Shown one piece after another: positions 36,329 to 45,940 of a stretch of DNA of 64,000 nucleotides; position 1 is the first letter of the stretch, and every line of letters begins with the position of its first letter. Location: the NCBI RefSeq assembly GCF_001512295.1, contig NZ_LNUP01000002.1, forward strand, positions 338,027-402,026. Direction: 5' to 3'. The position numbers and the translations under genes are program-made. This DNA is from Pseudomonas sp. EpS/L25. GTDB taxonomy: Bacteria > Pseudomonadota > Gammaproteobacteria > Pseudomonadales > Pseudomonadaceae. The notes under the pieces were generated by a model that searched no databases, was not told where the DNA came from, and saw nothing but the letters and a program-made list of their open reading frames with translations.

Positions 36329-37663
36329 ATGGCTATCGCTACTGCTGCCACTGCCGTGCCCCAGCAGAACGTCCAGATCCTGAGCTATCACGGCCGGCAG
36401 TTCGTCTCCGGCCTGGACTGGCACCCCCTGGACAGCCCCACCGCCTACATGAAGGAAGCCCGTGAGTACGGGCGCCGCCACAAGATGGACATCATCGCCA
36501 TCCGCCGCGCGCGCAACGTCATCCAGGCGGGCTTCGTCGCGCGCAGCGCGGGCGCCATGAAAGGCATGTACTCCCTGGCAGCGACCCTCGCCGGTCAACT
36601 GGGCGACTCCTGGCTGGCTGCCTGGCGGATCGCTCCGGACGAACCGCGCTATGCGCTGGTCGCCGTCTTGGATGGGGCGATCATCCCAAACGCTGACCTG
36701 GTGGCCTCGGCCGCAGATGTGCAGAAGCGCGTCGCCCAGTTGCTGAGCCGCTCCATCACCTTCGATGCCATGTTCTTGCCCGAGGAATTCGGGCTAGGTG
36801 GTCAGCTGCTGGACATCGAGGCGCTGCTGCAGCCGGGCAATCTCAAGCGCGAGTACGCCCTGCGCCCACTCGCCTTCGGCATGAGCACAGGCGAATGGGT
36901 CAAGGTGGGCGTCTTGGGTCTGGCGGTGACGGCGGGCGCCGTCGGTTACCTCCAGTGGCAAGCACACAAGCAAGAAGTGGCTCGCCGGGCAGCAGCGGCG
37001 GCGGAGGCTGCTCGCCTGGCAGAGCTACAAGCCCTGAGTCAACGATCAGGAGAGCAACTGCCGGTGCAGGCCCTGGAACACCCCTGGGCGAAACGTCCTG
37101 GGGTCGCCACCTTCCTGCAGACCTGTAACGGCGCCATTGATCGGCTGCCGCTGGCGATAGCCGGCTGGCGGTTCACGTCCGCCCAATGTGATGGCGTGTT
37201 GCTGTCCACCAACTACAGGCGCGAAGGCAACAGCACCGCTGTCGATTTCCTGGCCGCCACCGAGGGGCATTTCGCTGACCAGCCAGCCTTCTTCGATGAA
37301 GGCAACGGCGCCGCCCTGAAACTGACCTTCGAACCGCCGTTGGCGGGTGACGATGAGCTGCTGGAGGCGTCCCCAGCCCTGGCCGACCTGACCTCCTGGC
37401 TCCATGGCCAAGGCCTGGCACCGACCATCAAGGAGATGGCGGTCGTGGTGCCGATGCCAGAGCCCTTACCTGGCCAGCCGGCCCCCCAGGCACCGCCGCC
37501 GCCGGACTTCAAACACTTCGAGCTGAGCTTCAACACCGCGCTGCCGCCGGCCATCGTCCTCCAAGGCATACCCAACCAGGGCCTACGGCTGCGTGAGATC
37601 AAGACCCTTCTGCAAAGCGATCAGCTGGCCTGGTCGGTGACTGGTGACCTCTATGTCAAATGA
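36329..37663 (+). CDS. pilO: Type IVb pilus protein PilO
   Basis: A 444-residue PilO2-type protein with a cytoplasmic N-terminal domain (about 1-180), one TM helix near 190-208 (WVKVGVLGLAVTAGAVGYLQW) and a periplasmic domain with a coiled-coil start. It is an inner-membrane assembly component linking motor and secretin. It overlaps the pilP start. Confidence 0.9.
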   Translation: MAIATAATAVPQQNVQILSYHGRQFVSGLDWHPLDSPTAYMKEAREYGRRHKMDIIAIRRARNVIQAGFVARSAGAMKGMYSLAATLAGQLGDSWLAAWRIAPDEPRYALVAVLDGAIIPNADLVASAADVQKRVAQLLSRSITFDAMFLPEEFGLGGQLLDIEALLQPGNLKREYALRPLAFGMSTGEWVKVGVLGLAVTAGAVGYLQWQAHKQEVARRAAAAAEAARLAELQALSQRSGEQLPVQALEHPWAKRPGVATFLQTCNGAIDRLPLAIAGWRFTSAQCDGVLLSTNYRREGNSTAVDFLAATEGHFADQPAFFDEGNGAALKLTFEPPLAGDDELLEASPALADLTSWLHGQGLAPTIKEMAVVVPMPEPLPGQPAPQAPPPPDFKHFELSFNTALPPAIVLQGIPNQGLRLREIKTLLQSDQLAWSVTGDLYVK

Positions 37664-38297
37664 GCTTTCCCGCGCCGTGATCGGCGCCCTGATGCTGACA
37701 CTGGCCGGGCCGCTCCTGGCCGCAGAGGCGAAGTCGTCCGCCCCGGACGGCATCACAGTGGGCGAGCTGTCGCAGGTACAGAGCGAGACGATCCTCTACA
37801 AGGCCCAGGTCGAGCGGGCCAAGGCGCTGCGCGAGCTCAACGGCGACGGCGCTCAAGCCGCCACGGCCACGCAACCCCGCTACCTACCGCAGCCTGTCGC
37901 GACGCCAGGCAATCGCATGAACGGCGCCACTGAGCAAGGCGGCGCGGTCGAACAGTTGCCGGTAGTCAAGCTGGTCTACAGCGCTGGCCACGCGCTGCAT
38001 GCAACCCTGCTCTACAGCGGTGGCTTCGAGATCGATGCTTCCCTGGCGTCGACCGACCTCCCGGGCGGCTACCGCGTCGCCAGCCTGAGCTTGGACAGCG
38101 TCGTGCTGAGCAAGGGTGGCAGACGCTTCCCGCTGGGTTTCTCCAATCGCCCGCCGAGCTATCCCGTCGCCGCAGCTCCGCAAGCCTCGCCGTTGCCGGT
38201 GACCTTCACACCCATGACTTCAACGCCTCCGGTCCCGGTTGAGCCGCCGTCACCCATTGCACTGCCCGGCTCCTTGCCGACCGACCTGAAGCCTTGA
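37653..38297 (+). CDS. pilP: Type IVb pilus protein PilP
   Basis: A protein of about 214 residues with a Sec signal (MSNELSRAVIGALMLTLAGPLLAAEA), then the PilP pattern GELSQVQSETILYKAQVERAKAL and a C-terminal beta domain with a proline-rich tail. It is periplasmic and probably couples the inner-membrane complex to the secretin. A GTG at 37644 would add three residues; I prefer the ATG at 37653. Confidence 0.88.
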   Translation: MSNELSRAVIGALMLTLAGPLLAAEAKSSAPDGITVGELSQVQSETILYKAQVERAKALRELNGDGAQAATATQPRYLPQPVATPGNRMNGATEQGGAVEQLPVVKLVYSAGHALHATLLYSGGFEIDASLASTDLPGGYRVASLSLDSVVLSKGGRRFPLGFSNRPPSYPVAAAPQASPLPVTFTPMTSTPPVPVEPPSPIALPGSLPTDLKP

Positions 38298-38307
38298 GAC
38301 GCCAACC

Positions 38308-39930
38308 ATGAGCACTATCACCCCTATCGAATCCATTCCCGATGAGCTGCACGACCATGCTCGGGCGGCTGGTGAGCAGGCCGCTACCGACCTGGCCAGC
38401 GCGCTCGCTGCAGTGCCGCGCCAGACACGCCGTGTTCTGACCGCTGAGGGCGCCCCCTGGGGGGAGATCAAGACGGAGTTACGCCAGTTACTCGCTCTCG
38501 TCGAAGGCCCGCGCACCACCGATGATCCTCAGTTGTTGGTCTCGGCCCAACACCTGCGCGACCCCTACGTTCTGGCGTTTATGGGTCAGTTGGACCGGGC
38601 CGGTCTCGACTACCAGGTGGTGCCCAGCACCCTGAGTGAGATCCAGGCGCTGTACCAGGTGGAGGCGGCCGGGGGCCGTGTCTCGGCAACCATCGATAGC
38701 ACCTCGCGTCAGCAGGATGTAATCCGCCTGCTGGGCGAAGCGCACGCCCGAGGTGCCTCCGATGTTCACTTCGTCGTTGGCCGCCACATCACTCGGATCC
38801 GCTTCCGGATCCACGGCCTCATGAGCGAGTACGGCCAGATTCAGAGCCACGATGGCCGAGAACTCTGCTCAGCGCTGTACAACTCGATGTGCGATGTCGC
38901 CGAGGAGCACTACCAGTCGGAAATTCCTCAGGACGCCCGGGTCAAGCATACCTTCGTCGCTCAGTTGGGTCTGTTCGGCGCGCGGGTTGCGACCCGTCCG
39001 CTGGTAGACGGGCCGCTCATGGTGCTTCGCCTGCTATCTGATGACCAACGCAAGCAATCGTTTCAAGAGCTGGGCTTCCTGCCCGAACAGGACGCTCTCC
39101 TCGCTCGTCTTCGCCGGCTGCCCTACGGCGTAAATCTCATTACCGGACCAACCGGTTCGGGCAAATCGAAAACCCTGCAGGTCACCCTCAACCTGATCGA
39201 GGAGGAAACCGGGGGCACCCGGCATATCCTGACCGTCGAGGATCCGCCGGAGTATCCGATCAAGGCAAACCAGTCCCCGCTTGGCCACAACGAGACCTGG
39301 GACCACGCCATCTCCAACCAGCTACGCCTGGATCCGGACATCATGATGCCGGGTGAGATACGCGATCTGCTTTCCGCCCTGGCAGCTTTTCGAGGCGGCA
39401 TGACGGGTCACCAACTGTGGTCGACGCTGCATACCAACAATGCGGTGGCCAGCCTGCAACGGCTGATCGACATGGGCGCTGATCCTAACCTCGTGACTGA
39501 TCCTGCGTTGCTGACAGGGATCATCAACCAGTCGCTGCTGCCAGTGCTCTGCCCTCATTGTTCATTACCGCTCGACAGCCATCGCGCGGGGCAGGAGCAG
39601 GCCCTCCTTGAACGTCTGGATCTGGTGATGGACCCGACTCACGTGCGTCTGCAGGGTCCTGGTTGCGAACACTGCCGCCACCTGGGTGTGACCGATCGTA
39701 GCGTTGCAGCGGAGGTTCTGCTGCCCAGCTACCGCTTCATGCGGATCTTCCGCGAGAAAGGGGCGGGTGAAGCACGTAGCCACTGGGTGAAGGAAATGGG
39801 CGGGATCACCAAGATCCAGCACGCCATTCGTAAGGTGGCCGCCGGCCAGGTCGATCCGCGGATGGCCGAGACCATCGTCGGCCCGCTGGACTTCGATCTC
39901 TTCGTCCTGGAGCAGACCCATGCTCAGTAG
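38308..39930 (+). CDS. pilQ: Type IVb pilus assembly ATPase PilQ
   Basis: A 540-residue GspE/PilB-type secretion ATPase. The nucleotide-binding core has Walker A GPTGSGKSKT near 279-288, an Asp-box region LTVEDPPEYPI and a His-box (LWSTLHTNNA). A four-cysteine zinc element follows (CPHC and CEHC). It powers pilus extension during mating. It overlaps pilR by 11 bases. The name follows the R64/PAPI-1 scheme and is not the secretin PilQ of type IVa pili. Confidence 0.93.
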   Translation: MSTITPIESIPDELHDHARAAGEQAATDLASALAAVPRQTRRVLTAEGAPWGEIKTELRQLLALVEGPRTTDDPQLLVSAQHLRDPYVLAFMGQLDRAGLDYQVVPSTLSEIQALYQVEAAGGRVSATIDSTSRQQDVIRLLGEAHARGASDVHFVVGRHITRIRFRIHGLMSEYGQIQSHDGRELCSALYNSMCDVAEEHYQSEIPQDARVKHTFVAQLGLFGARVATRPLVDGPLMVLRLLSDDQRKQSFQELGFLPEQDALLARLRRLPYGVNLITGPTGSGKSKTLQVTLNLIEEETGGTRHILTVEDPPEYPIKANQSPLGHNETWDHAISNQLRLDPDIMMPGEIRDLLSALAAFRGGMTGHQLWSTLHTNNAVASLQRLIDMGADPNLVTDPALLTGIINQSLLPVLCPHCSLPLDSHRAGQEQALLERLDLVMDPTHVRLQGPGCEHCRHLGVTDRSVAAEVLLPSYRFMRIFREKGAGEARSHWVKEMGGITKIQHAIRKVAAGQVDPRMAETIVGPLDFDLFVLEQTHAQ

Positions 39931-41008
39931 ACTCTTGGACGGTTGGACGGCCTTCGCCGATGGTTGGTACGCGAAGCAGTTTGGCGCCAAGGAGCGCATC
40001 CAGTTCTACGAGAGCCTCTGTGCGCTCCTGGAGAACGGCGTCGGCATCGACGATGCTCTGGAGGAGGTGCGCGACATCTTCAGCGACAACGGCAAGCGGA
40101 GTCGCGATCCGACCGCGCTGGCCACCTCGGGCATCATCCAGGCGGTGCGTAACGGCAGATCGTTCGGCGAGGCCTGTCAGCGCTGGATGCCCTATCAGGA
40201 GACAGCCATCATCGCCGCCGGCGAGCGCTCTGGGGCACTGGTTCAGGCCTTCCTGGATTGCGTGAAGATGATCGAAGCACGCGGTCGGATCCTGTCGCTG
40301 ATCCTGTCTGTGACCGTGTATCCGGTGATGCTCTGGGCGATGATGGCCTACCTGCTCCACGTCATCGCTTCGCGCATGGTTCCCGCCATGACCCGCGTCT
40401 CCAACCCGGAAGGCTGGACAGGCATTCCCTACCTGCTTTACCTGGTCGCCACCTATGTCAACAACTGGGGCCTGCTGACCCTCATCAGCGTGCTCAGCGT
40501 GATCACGCTGGCCATGGGCTCGCTGCCCTATCTCACCGGCCCCATACGCGTCAGGCTGGACCGTCTGCCGCCCTGGTCCATCTACAAGGCGCTGTACGGC
40601 TCAACGTTCCTGCTCAACGTCTCGGTGATGCTCAAGGCCAACATCAATCAGATCGAGGCCTTGCACTCCCTCCAACGCGGCGCCAATCCCTGGCTGCGAG
40701 AGCGGCTGGTCGCCGCCATCTACGGGGTCAACCAGGGCAAGAACTTTGGCGAGGCCCTGCGTCTGGCAGGCCACGAATTCCCCGACAAGACCGCCGTTCA
40801 GTTCCTTTGCGTGCTGGCTTCCCGGAAAGGCTTCTCCGAGGCGATCCACCGCTTCAGCAACCGCTGGATCGAGCAAACGCTCAAGCAGGTGGAGCGCTAC
40901 ACCAAGGCTTTCCTCACCTTCTCGACCATCGCCATGGGGCTCTTGATGCTCCTGGTCGTCAGCGGCGCATTCAGCCTGCAGAGCAACGTTGCCAGCCTCC
41001 ACCACTAG
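39920..41008 (+). CDS. pilR: Type IVb pilus platform protein PilR
   Basis: A 362-residue T2SF-family (GspF/PilC-like) inner-membrane platform protein with two T2SF repeats and TM helices near 120-140, 170-205 and 335-355. The repeats begin YESLCALLENGVGIDDALEEV and LLNVSVMLKANINQIEALHSL. It connects the assembly ATPase to pilin addition. Confidence 0.92.
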   Translation: MLSRLLDGWTAFADGWYAKQFGAKERIQFYESLCALLENGVGIDDALEEVRDIFSDNGKRSRDPTALATSGIIQAVRNGRSFGEACQRWMPYQETAIIAAGERSGALVQAFLDCVKMIEARGRILSLILSVTVYPVMLWAMMAYLLHVIASRMVPAMTRVSNPEGWTGIPYLLYLVATYVNNWGLLTLISVLSVITLAMGSLPYLTGPIRVRLDRLPPWSIYKALYGSTFLLNVSVMLKANINQIEALHSLQRGANPWLRERLVAAIYGVNQGKNFGEALRLAGHEFPDKTAVQFLCVLASRKGFSEAIHRFSNRWIEQTLKQVERYTKAFLTFSTIAMGLLMLLVVSGAFSLQSNVASLHH

Positions 41009-41030
41009 ACCCACCACCCAAGGAGCCACC

Positions 41031-41618
41031 ATGAGCCAACCCTGCACCAGCCTCACTTCCGCCGACGTTGAAGCGTCGCACAACACGGTAGAGTCCAAGC
41101 CATTTCGCCTGCCGCCGCGTCACCGGCAGCGTGGCGTCTTCAGCCTGGAAATGATGTTCGTCCTGATCATCGCCGTGGTCGCCCTGGGCTACATCATCTA
41201 CAACGGCGGCAGCCTCATGGGCTCCCAGGATGTGACCAACGAGCAGTCCAACATCGGCACCCTCATCGCCAACACCCGTAAGCTCAAGGCCAGTAGCGGC
41301 TACGGGACTTCAGGTACCAGCCTGGTCTCCCAACTGGTGGCCAGCAAGGGCCTGCCCAACATGAGCGTCAATGGCAGCAACCTGTACAACGCCTGGGGCG
41401 GTTCGGTCACCGTGGTATCGAGCGGCATGACCTTCACCATCACCGAGAACGCGCTGCCTCAGGATGCCTGCGTCACCCTGGCCACCAAGATCAGCCGCGG
41501 CACCAAGGTCACCACCGCCATCAACGGCGGCACTGCGGTCACCGGCGAAGTGGATCCCGGCACCGCCACCAGCGGCTGCAGCAAGGACAGCAATGTCGTG
41601 GCCTGGACGGTTTACTGA
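41031..41618 (+). CDS. pilS: Type IVb major pilin PilS
   Basis: A 195-residue prepilin. Cleavage is predicted after Gly35 (RQRG/VFSLEMMFVL), giving a long 35-residue leader and a non-Phe first residue with Glu at position 5, typical of type IVb pilins. Two cysteines in the C-terminal region (QDACVTL and TSGCSKD) may form the D-loop disulfide. AAGGAG precedes the ATG. Forms the conjugative pilus fibre. Confidence 0.93.
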   Translation: MSQPCTSLTSADVEASHNTVESKPFRLPPRHRQRGVFSLEMMFVLIIAVVALGYIIYNGGSLMGSQDVTNEQSNIGTLIANTRKLKASSGYGTSGTSLVSQLVASKGLPNMSVNGSNLYNAWGGSVTVVSSGMTFTITENALPQDACVTLATKISRGTKVTTAINGGTAVTGEVDPGTATSGCSKDSNVVAWTVY

Positions 41619-41624
41619 GTTCGC

Positions 41625-42560
41625 ATGAGCCTGATCACGCAAGCCAACTTCGTCGACCTCTTCCTCGGCCCGGACTTCTCGGACGTCAAGGGTCTAGACG
41701 GCTCCGGCAGCCGGCGGGAATCTGCGCCGGCTGCCTGGAGCGCAGAGCTGCAGGCGCTGCGCGAGCAATGCCAGGCAAAGTCGATTGAGTTTGGCGACCC
41801 GGAGTTCTCGCTGGTCCAGGACGGCATCGTCCTGCGGGTGACGCAGATCAAGGACGCTTTTTCGGAAGACGTCTTCATCATCCGCAAATCCAATGCCCAG
41901 ATCCGCCCCTTCCACATGCTGGGGTTTCCCGAGTCGCTGGCCACGGCCATGCTCAATGACCAGGTGCGCGGCCTGGTGATCTTTTGTGGCGAGATGGGCA
42001 CCGGCAAAACCAGCAGCGCCGCCTCACTGATCGCCGCACGCCTGCAGGCCTGCGGCGGCACGGCGCTGGCCATCGAGGATCCGGCCGAGACCAATCTCAA
42101 TGGTCTGCACGGCGAGGGACGCTGCATCCAGATGCAGGTATCCCGTCGCACGGGGGGTTACGAAGAAGCGCTGCTGCGCGCCCTGCGCACCGGTGCCGAC
42201 ATGATCCTCATCGGTGAGATCCGAGACATCCCGACTGCTGTTCAAGCGGTACGGGCCGCCATCAATGGCGTCTTCGTGGCAACCACCTTCCACGCCGGCA
42301 ACCCTACCCAGGCGCTTGAACGAGTCCTGGCCCTGGCCAGTAACGAGATCAAGAACGCCCGCGAGATCCTGGCTCAGGGCCTGGTGGCGGTGGTGGCTCA
42401 AACGCTGGAAACCCGTAATGACCGCCGCATCCTCAAGGTGCGCAGTCTGCTGGTCACCGGAGAAGACGGGCCCAGCATCCGCGAGAAGATCCGCGCCGGA
42501 CAAATCGCGCAACTGGACCAGGACATCGACAACCAACTCAAACGAGACCTCTGGGGATGA
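41625..42560 (+). CDS. pilT: Type IVb pilus retraction-type ATPase PilT
   Basis: A 311-residue PilT/PilU-like ATPase: Walker A GEMGTGKTSS near 122-131, AIEDPAETN, and Walker B region LIGEIRD with TTFHAGNPTQ. It probably drives pilus retraction to bring recipients close. Its stop overlaps the pilV start (ATGA). Confidence 0.92.
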   Translation: MSLITQANFVDLFLGPDFSDVKGLDGSGSRRESAPAAWSAELQALREQCQAKSIEFGDPEFSLVQDGIVLRVTQIKDAFSEDVFIIRKSNAQIRPFHMLGFPESLATAMLNDQVRGLVIFCGEMGTGKTSSAASLIAARLQACGGTALAIEDPAETNLNGLHGEGRCIQMQVSRRTGGYEEALLRALRTGADMILIGEIRDIPTAVQAVRAAINGVFVATTFHAGNPTQALERVLALASNEIKNAREILAQGLVAVVAQTLETRNDRRILKVRSLLVTGEDGPSIREKIRAGQIAQLDQDIDNQLKRDLWG

Positions 42561-43990
42561 ACACCTCACGCCGCTACGCCGCACAGCGGGGCTTCATCGC
42601 CCTGGACATGCTTTTTGGGCTGATCGTCTTGGCGGCCGTCATGACCGGAGCCGCGGTCATGATCGCCAACCAGATGGACTCCCAGAACTACCAGATCGCG
42701 GCTGACCAGCAAAAGCAGGTTGCCGACGCCGCGGCCAAGTACCTGAAGGACAACTTCGCCACGGTCTATGCTGCGGCCGGTACCACGACGCCGGCACAGA
42801 TCACCCCGGCGATGCTGCGCAACACCAACTACCTCCCTGCTGGCTTCACCGATGCCAACGCCTTCGGCCAGACCTTTGTGGTGCTGGTCAGGCGGGTGGC
42901 TACCAACCAGCTCGAATCCATCGTGCTCACCACCGGTGGCCAGACCATCGATGAGATGGGCACCCGCGAGATCGCCGAGAATCTCGGCGCCCCGGGCGGC
43001 TTCGTGCCGGTGTCGAACACCGGCATCATCCAGGGCGTGCGCGGGGGCTGGTCGTTGACGCTCAGCAACTACGGTGTGAACCCAGGCGCGGGCCATACCG
43101 CCAGTGCCCTGTTCCTCCAGGATGGCACCCTGGCCAACGACTATCTCTACCGCAATGCCATCGCCGGCAAGCCAGAACTGAACCGGATGAACACTGCGCT
43201 CAACATGGGCGGCAACGACCTGAACAATGCGGCCAACATCACCGCCTCCGGTACCGCCAGCATCAGCGGCGATGTGAACGCTGGCCGCAACGTCAACGCT
43301 ACGGGCAACGTGAACCTCAACGGTACGGTTACGGCCGGCGGAGACCTCCGGGCTGGCTCGATGTACCTGCAGGGCAATGCGTCCATGAACGGCACTGCTA
43401 CGGTCGGGGGGAATGTCGCTGTCACAGGAGACACAACTACCGGCTCGATGTATGCGCGTGGCAACGTCCAGGGCGTCACCGCCAGCATGTCGGGGGAGAC
43501 CTACACCACGGGCTGGTTCAGGACCCGAGGGGACACCGGCTGGTACAGCGAGAAGTGGGGCGGCGGCTGGCACATGACCGACAGCGACTGGGTACGGGCC
43601 TATGCCGGCAAGAGCGTTTACACCTCAGGCCAGATGCGCGGGAACAGCCTCTTTTCTGACGGCAGGACCTATGTCGGCGAATACATCCAGCTGATTGGTT
43701 CAGCCAACGAAAATTGGGGTTGTAGCCCCAACGGGCTGGTGAGCCGCGACGGCGCCGGTGCACTGCTCTCCTGCGAGAGCGGCCTGTGGCGCAGGCCTAA
43801 GGCAAAAACACCAACCTGCACGGCCTACACCATTCCTGGCTACGATCCGAACGACGTGACAACTCGGGCGTGTCCGGTAGGCACGAAGGTAGGCTGGGAT
43901 ACGGGCGGCAGCGGGCAGCGCTGGGCATCTACGCCCAACATCGCCATCGGCCAGAACGATTATGCGACCATCTTCTGCTGTGAATTCTGA
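42557..43990 (+). CDS. pilV: Type IVb minor pilin/adhesin PilV
   Basis: A 477-residue shufflon-type PilV. The prepilin leader ends at Gly12 (QRG/FIALDMLFGL), with Asp rather than Glu at mature position 5. The middle is a run of Gly/Asn/Ala/Thr repeats (GDVNAGRNVNATGNVNLNGTVTAGG...), like a beta-helical stalk; the C-terminal domain (NGLVSRDGAGALLSCESGLWRRP and a Cys-rich end) is the tip that binds recipient LPS in R64/PAPI-1 relatives. No shufflon repeats or recombinase gene are seen nearby, so the tip looks fixed. Confidence 0.92.
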   Translation: MNTSRRYAAQRGFIALDMLFGLIVLAAVMTGAAVMIANQMDSQNYQIAADQQKQVADAAAKYLKDNFATVYAAAGTTTPAQITPAMLRNTNYLPAGFTDANAFGQTFVVLVRRVATNQLESIVLTTGGQTIDEMGTREIAENLGAPGGFVPVSNTGIIQGVRGGWSLTLSNYGVNPGAGHTASALFLQDGTLANDYLYRNAIAGKPELNRMNTALNMGGNDLNNAANITASGTASISGDVNAGRNVNATGNVNLNGTVTAGGDLRAGSMYLQGNASMNGTATVGGNVAVTGDTTTGSMYARGNVQGVTASMSGETYTTGWFRTRGDTGWYSEKWGGGWHMTDSDWVRAYAGKSVYTSGQMRGNSLFSDGRTYVGEYIQLIGSANENWGCSPNGLVSRDGAGALLSCESGLWRRPKAKTPTCTAYTIPGYDPNDVTTRACPVGTKVGWDTGGSGQRWASTPNIAIGQNDYATIFCCEF

Positions 43991-43999
43991 GGTAGACGC

Positions 44000-44218
44000 A
44001 TGTACGACATTCCGACCCTTCTAGCGCTACGCCTTCTGGCCAGCGCTGTACGTGTTCAGCAGCAGACGCTGGAAACCATGGCACGCGACGAGCCAGGAAC
44101 TCATCAGGCCCGTGAGCTGTTGCGCCAAGTCGACGCCTTGCTCGAAGAGATGATTGATCCGGAGCAGCTCCAGACCCTGGTTGATGAACAGCACCGCCTG
44201 AGCCGGAAGGTGGGCTGA
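44000..44218 (+). CDS. Small helical protein between pilV and pilM
   Basis: A 72-residue protein with GAGG seven bases before the ATG. It is predicted to be all-helical (TLLALRLLASAVRVQQQTLETMARDE...LLRQVDALLEEM), possibly a small coiled coil. It lies inside the pilus operon, three bases before pilM. No family recognised. Confidence 0.7.
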   Translation: MYDIPTLLALRLLASAVRVQQQTLETMARDEPGTHQARELLRQVDALLEEMIDPEQLQTLVDEQHRLSRKVG

Positions 44219-44221
44219 GCC

Positions 44222-44659
44222 ATGCCCATGCTGTGGGTCATCTTGGTCGTGATGCTGGCAGGGGCTGGCTTGCTGAGCGAGCAGCTGCAGCGTAGTGACA
44301 ACCGGCGTCAGACCGTGGACGTTTCCGCACTCGCTCACAATCTGCTGATCTACCGAAACGCGCTGGCCGAGTACGCCTACAACAACCCGGGCATCTCTGG
44401 CGCGCCGGCAGATTCCGCGCTGGCCTTGCCAAGCTGGTGGGTACACGCGGCAGGGGTAAGCGGTTATGTGCAGGCCGGATCTAGCTATGCCTACGTCGCG
44501 GCACCGCCCAACGGCCTGGTCACGACGCTGGCCGAACTCACGGAGTCTACTGCGGTGGGCTATGCCACGAACGGGCAACTCGTCAGCCCTTCGTCTGGCG
44601 CCACCGGGATTGCCCTGCCAGCAGCCGTGCCCACAGGCGCAGCCGTGGCCTACCGCTAG
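44222..44659 (+). CDS. pilM: Type IVb pilus protein PilM
   Basis: A 145-residue protein with an N-terminal TM helix (MLWVILVVMLAGAGLLSEQL) and a small periplasmic domain (SALAHNLLIYRNALAEYAYNNPGISG). It matches PilM of R64/PAPI-1-type conjugative pili. It is the last gene of the pil operon. Confidence 0.85.
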   Translation: MPMLWVILVVMLAGAGLLSEQLQRSDNRRQTVDVSALAHNLLIYRNALAEYAYNNPGISGAPADSALALPSWWVHAAGVSGYVQAGSSYAYVAAPPNGLVTTLAELTESTAVGYATNGQLVSPSSGATGIALPAAVPTGAAVAYR

Positions 44660-45018
44660 ACGAGCAGCTCAGCAAACAGGGCAACGCCACCGGCCAAAGC
44701 GGCGCCAACGGTCAGGGTCAGAGCTATCATCAAACCACTAGCGGTCGCCGCGATCTGTCGGTGGGATGGTCTTCGGTATCCATGATGAAACCCATTTGGA
44801 GAGTTCGCTCTGGATCGGTTGGGTAGCACGGAAATTCCGTTAGGACGCCTAAAATTAGGATCAATGGAAACTTCCGGGGCGTGACTGGTACGGCTGGATC
44901 AGAGCTGAAAGGCGAGCAGTGACGAGCGATCCCATATAGGCGCGTAAAGTGACGTTTCGGTCGCGAGGCGCCCCTATGCCCAGTACACTTTCATGGCGTC
45001 AAGAATGGACCTTTCGCT
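44660..45018. other. Intergenic region after the pilus operon
   Basis: About 360 bp. Near 44840-44875 there are overlapping short inverted repeats (GGAAATTCC; TTAGG/CCTAA around ACG) that may be a regulatory site for the glycosyltransferase genes. A minus-strand peptide of 24 residues with one hydrophobic helix (MIALTLTVGAALAGGVALF...) ends at the pilM stop, but it lacks a good ribosome-binding site. No terminator with a T run is seen. Confidence 0.4.
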
Positions 45019-45936
45019 ATGCAAGCTCTCCCCCTCCCGCGCATGTCACCGGATGATGATGCCCTGAGGCATCTGCCCCTGATTTCCGTGATCGCTCCCT
45101 GCTGCAACGCAGGTGCTTATCTTGAGGAAGGCCTGGCCAGCATCTACGCCCAGGACTACCCGCGCTTCGAAGTCATCGTGGTCGACGATGGATCAACCGA
45201 CGACAGCGTGCAGCGCCTGGTCGCGCTGCAGGAGCGTTTTGATTTCAAGCTGGTGACCCAGCCCAATGCCGGCGTCAGCGCTGCATTGAATACCGGTCTC
45301 GCCCATGCCCGAGGCAAATACGTCGCGACTCCTGACTTGGATGATCTGATGCTGCCGCAGTCCTTGCGAATCCGCGCGGCCTACCTGGAAGAGCATCCCG
45401 AAGCGCCTTGTGTGGGCGCCCTGGTCAGCTTTATGGATAGCGCCGGCAACTGGCTCAAGGACCAGCACGCCGTAGGCGTTCAGCTGCTGGACTTCGATGA
45501 GATCCTGCGCAAGACCCGAGTGGTGGGCGCGCCGGTTGCGCTCTATCGCAAGGCGGTACTCGACCAGTTCGGTGGCTACGACCCGGCGATTCGCGTCCAG
45601 GACTTCCAAATGACGCTCAAGGTCGCGGCACTAGGTCAGCCCATTGCGATCTTGCCTGTTACGGTCACCCGCTATCGACGCCATGCGGGCAATCTCTCTC
45701 GACGATACCGGCTGCTGCTCGAGGCGGATCTGCTGGCGATTGCGCCCTATCAGGATCACCCTGGCTATCGGCAAGGACATACCTCAGTCGTCAACAAAGC
45801 CCTGAAATACGCTGTACGGCACGACAAGCTGGAGGCACTGCGCATGCTACGGCTGATCCCGCTGCGGGCCATGGATCGCACCACCCTTCACCGCGTCCGT
45901 CGCCTGCTCACGCCTTACCGGCCTTCCAGGAAGTAG
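45019..45936 (+). CDS. Family 2 glycosyltransferase
   Basis: A 305-residue GT-A fold glycosyltransferase: LISVIAPCCNAGAYLEEGLASI, VIVVDDGSTDDS and the nucleotide/metal-binding PDLDDLM, then a C-terminal ligand region (GGYDPAIRVQDFQM). It transfers a sugar from a nucleotide donor, probably to LPS core or pilin. It is not part of the conserved pil set. It is followed four bases later by a second glycosyltransferase, so they form a pair. Confidence 0.9.
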   Translation: MQALPLPRMSPDDDALRHLPLISVIAPCCNAGAYLEEGLASIYAQDYPRFEVIVVDDGSTDDSVQRLVALQERFDFKLVTQPNAGVSAALNTGLAHARGKYVATPDLDDLMLPQSLRIRAAYLEEHPEAPCVGALVSFMDSAGNWLKDQHAVGVQLLDFDEILRKTRVVGAPVALYRKAVLDQFGGYDPAIRVQDFQMTLKVAALGQPIAILPVTVTRYRRHAGNLSRRYRLLLEADLLAIAPYQDHPGYRQGHTSVVNKALKYAVRHDKLEALRMLRLIPLRAMDRTTLHRVRRLLTPYRPSRK

Positions 45937-45940
45937 CGCC

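Noticed and set aside
42557..43990. Active shufflon at the pilV 3' end
   Set aside because: No inverted sfx-type repeats, alternative C-terminal segments or recombinase gene were found downstream.
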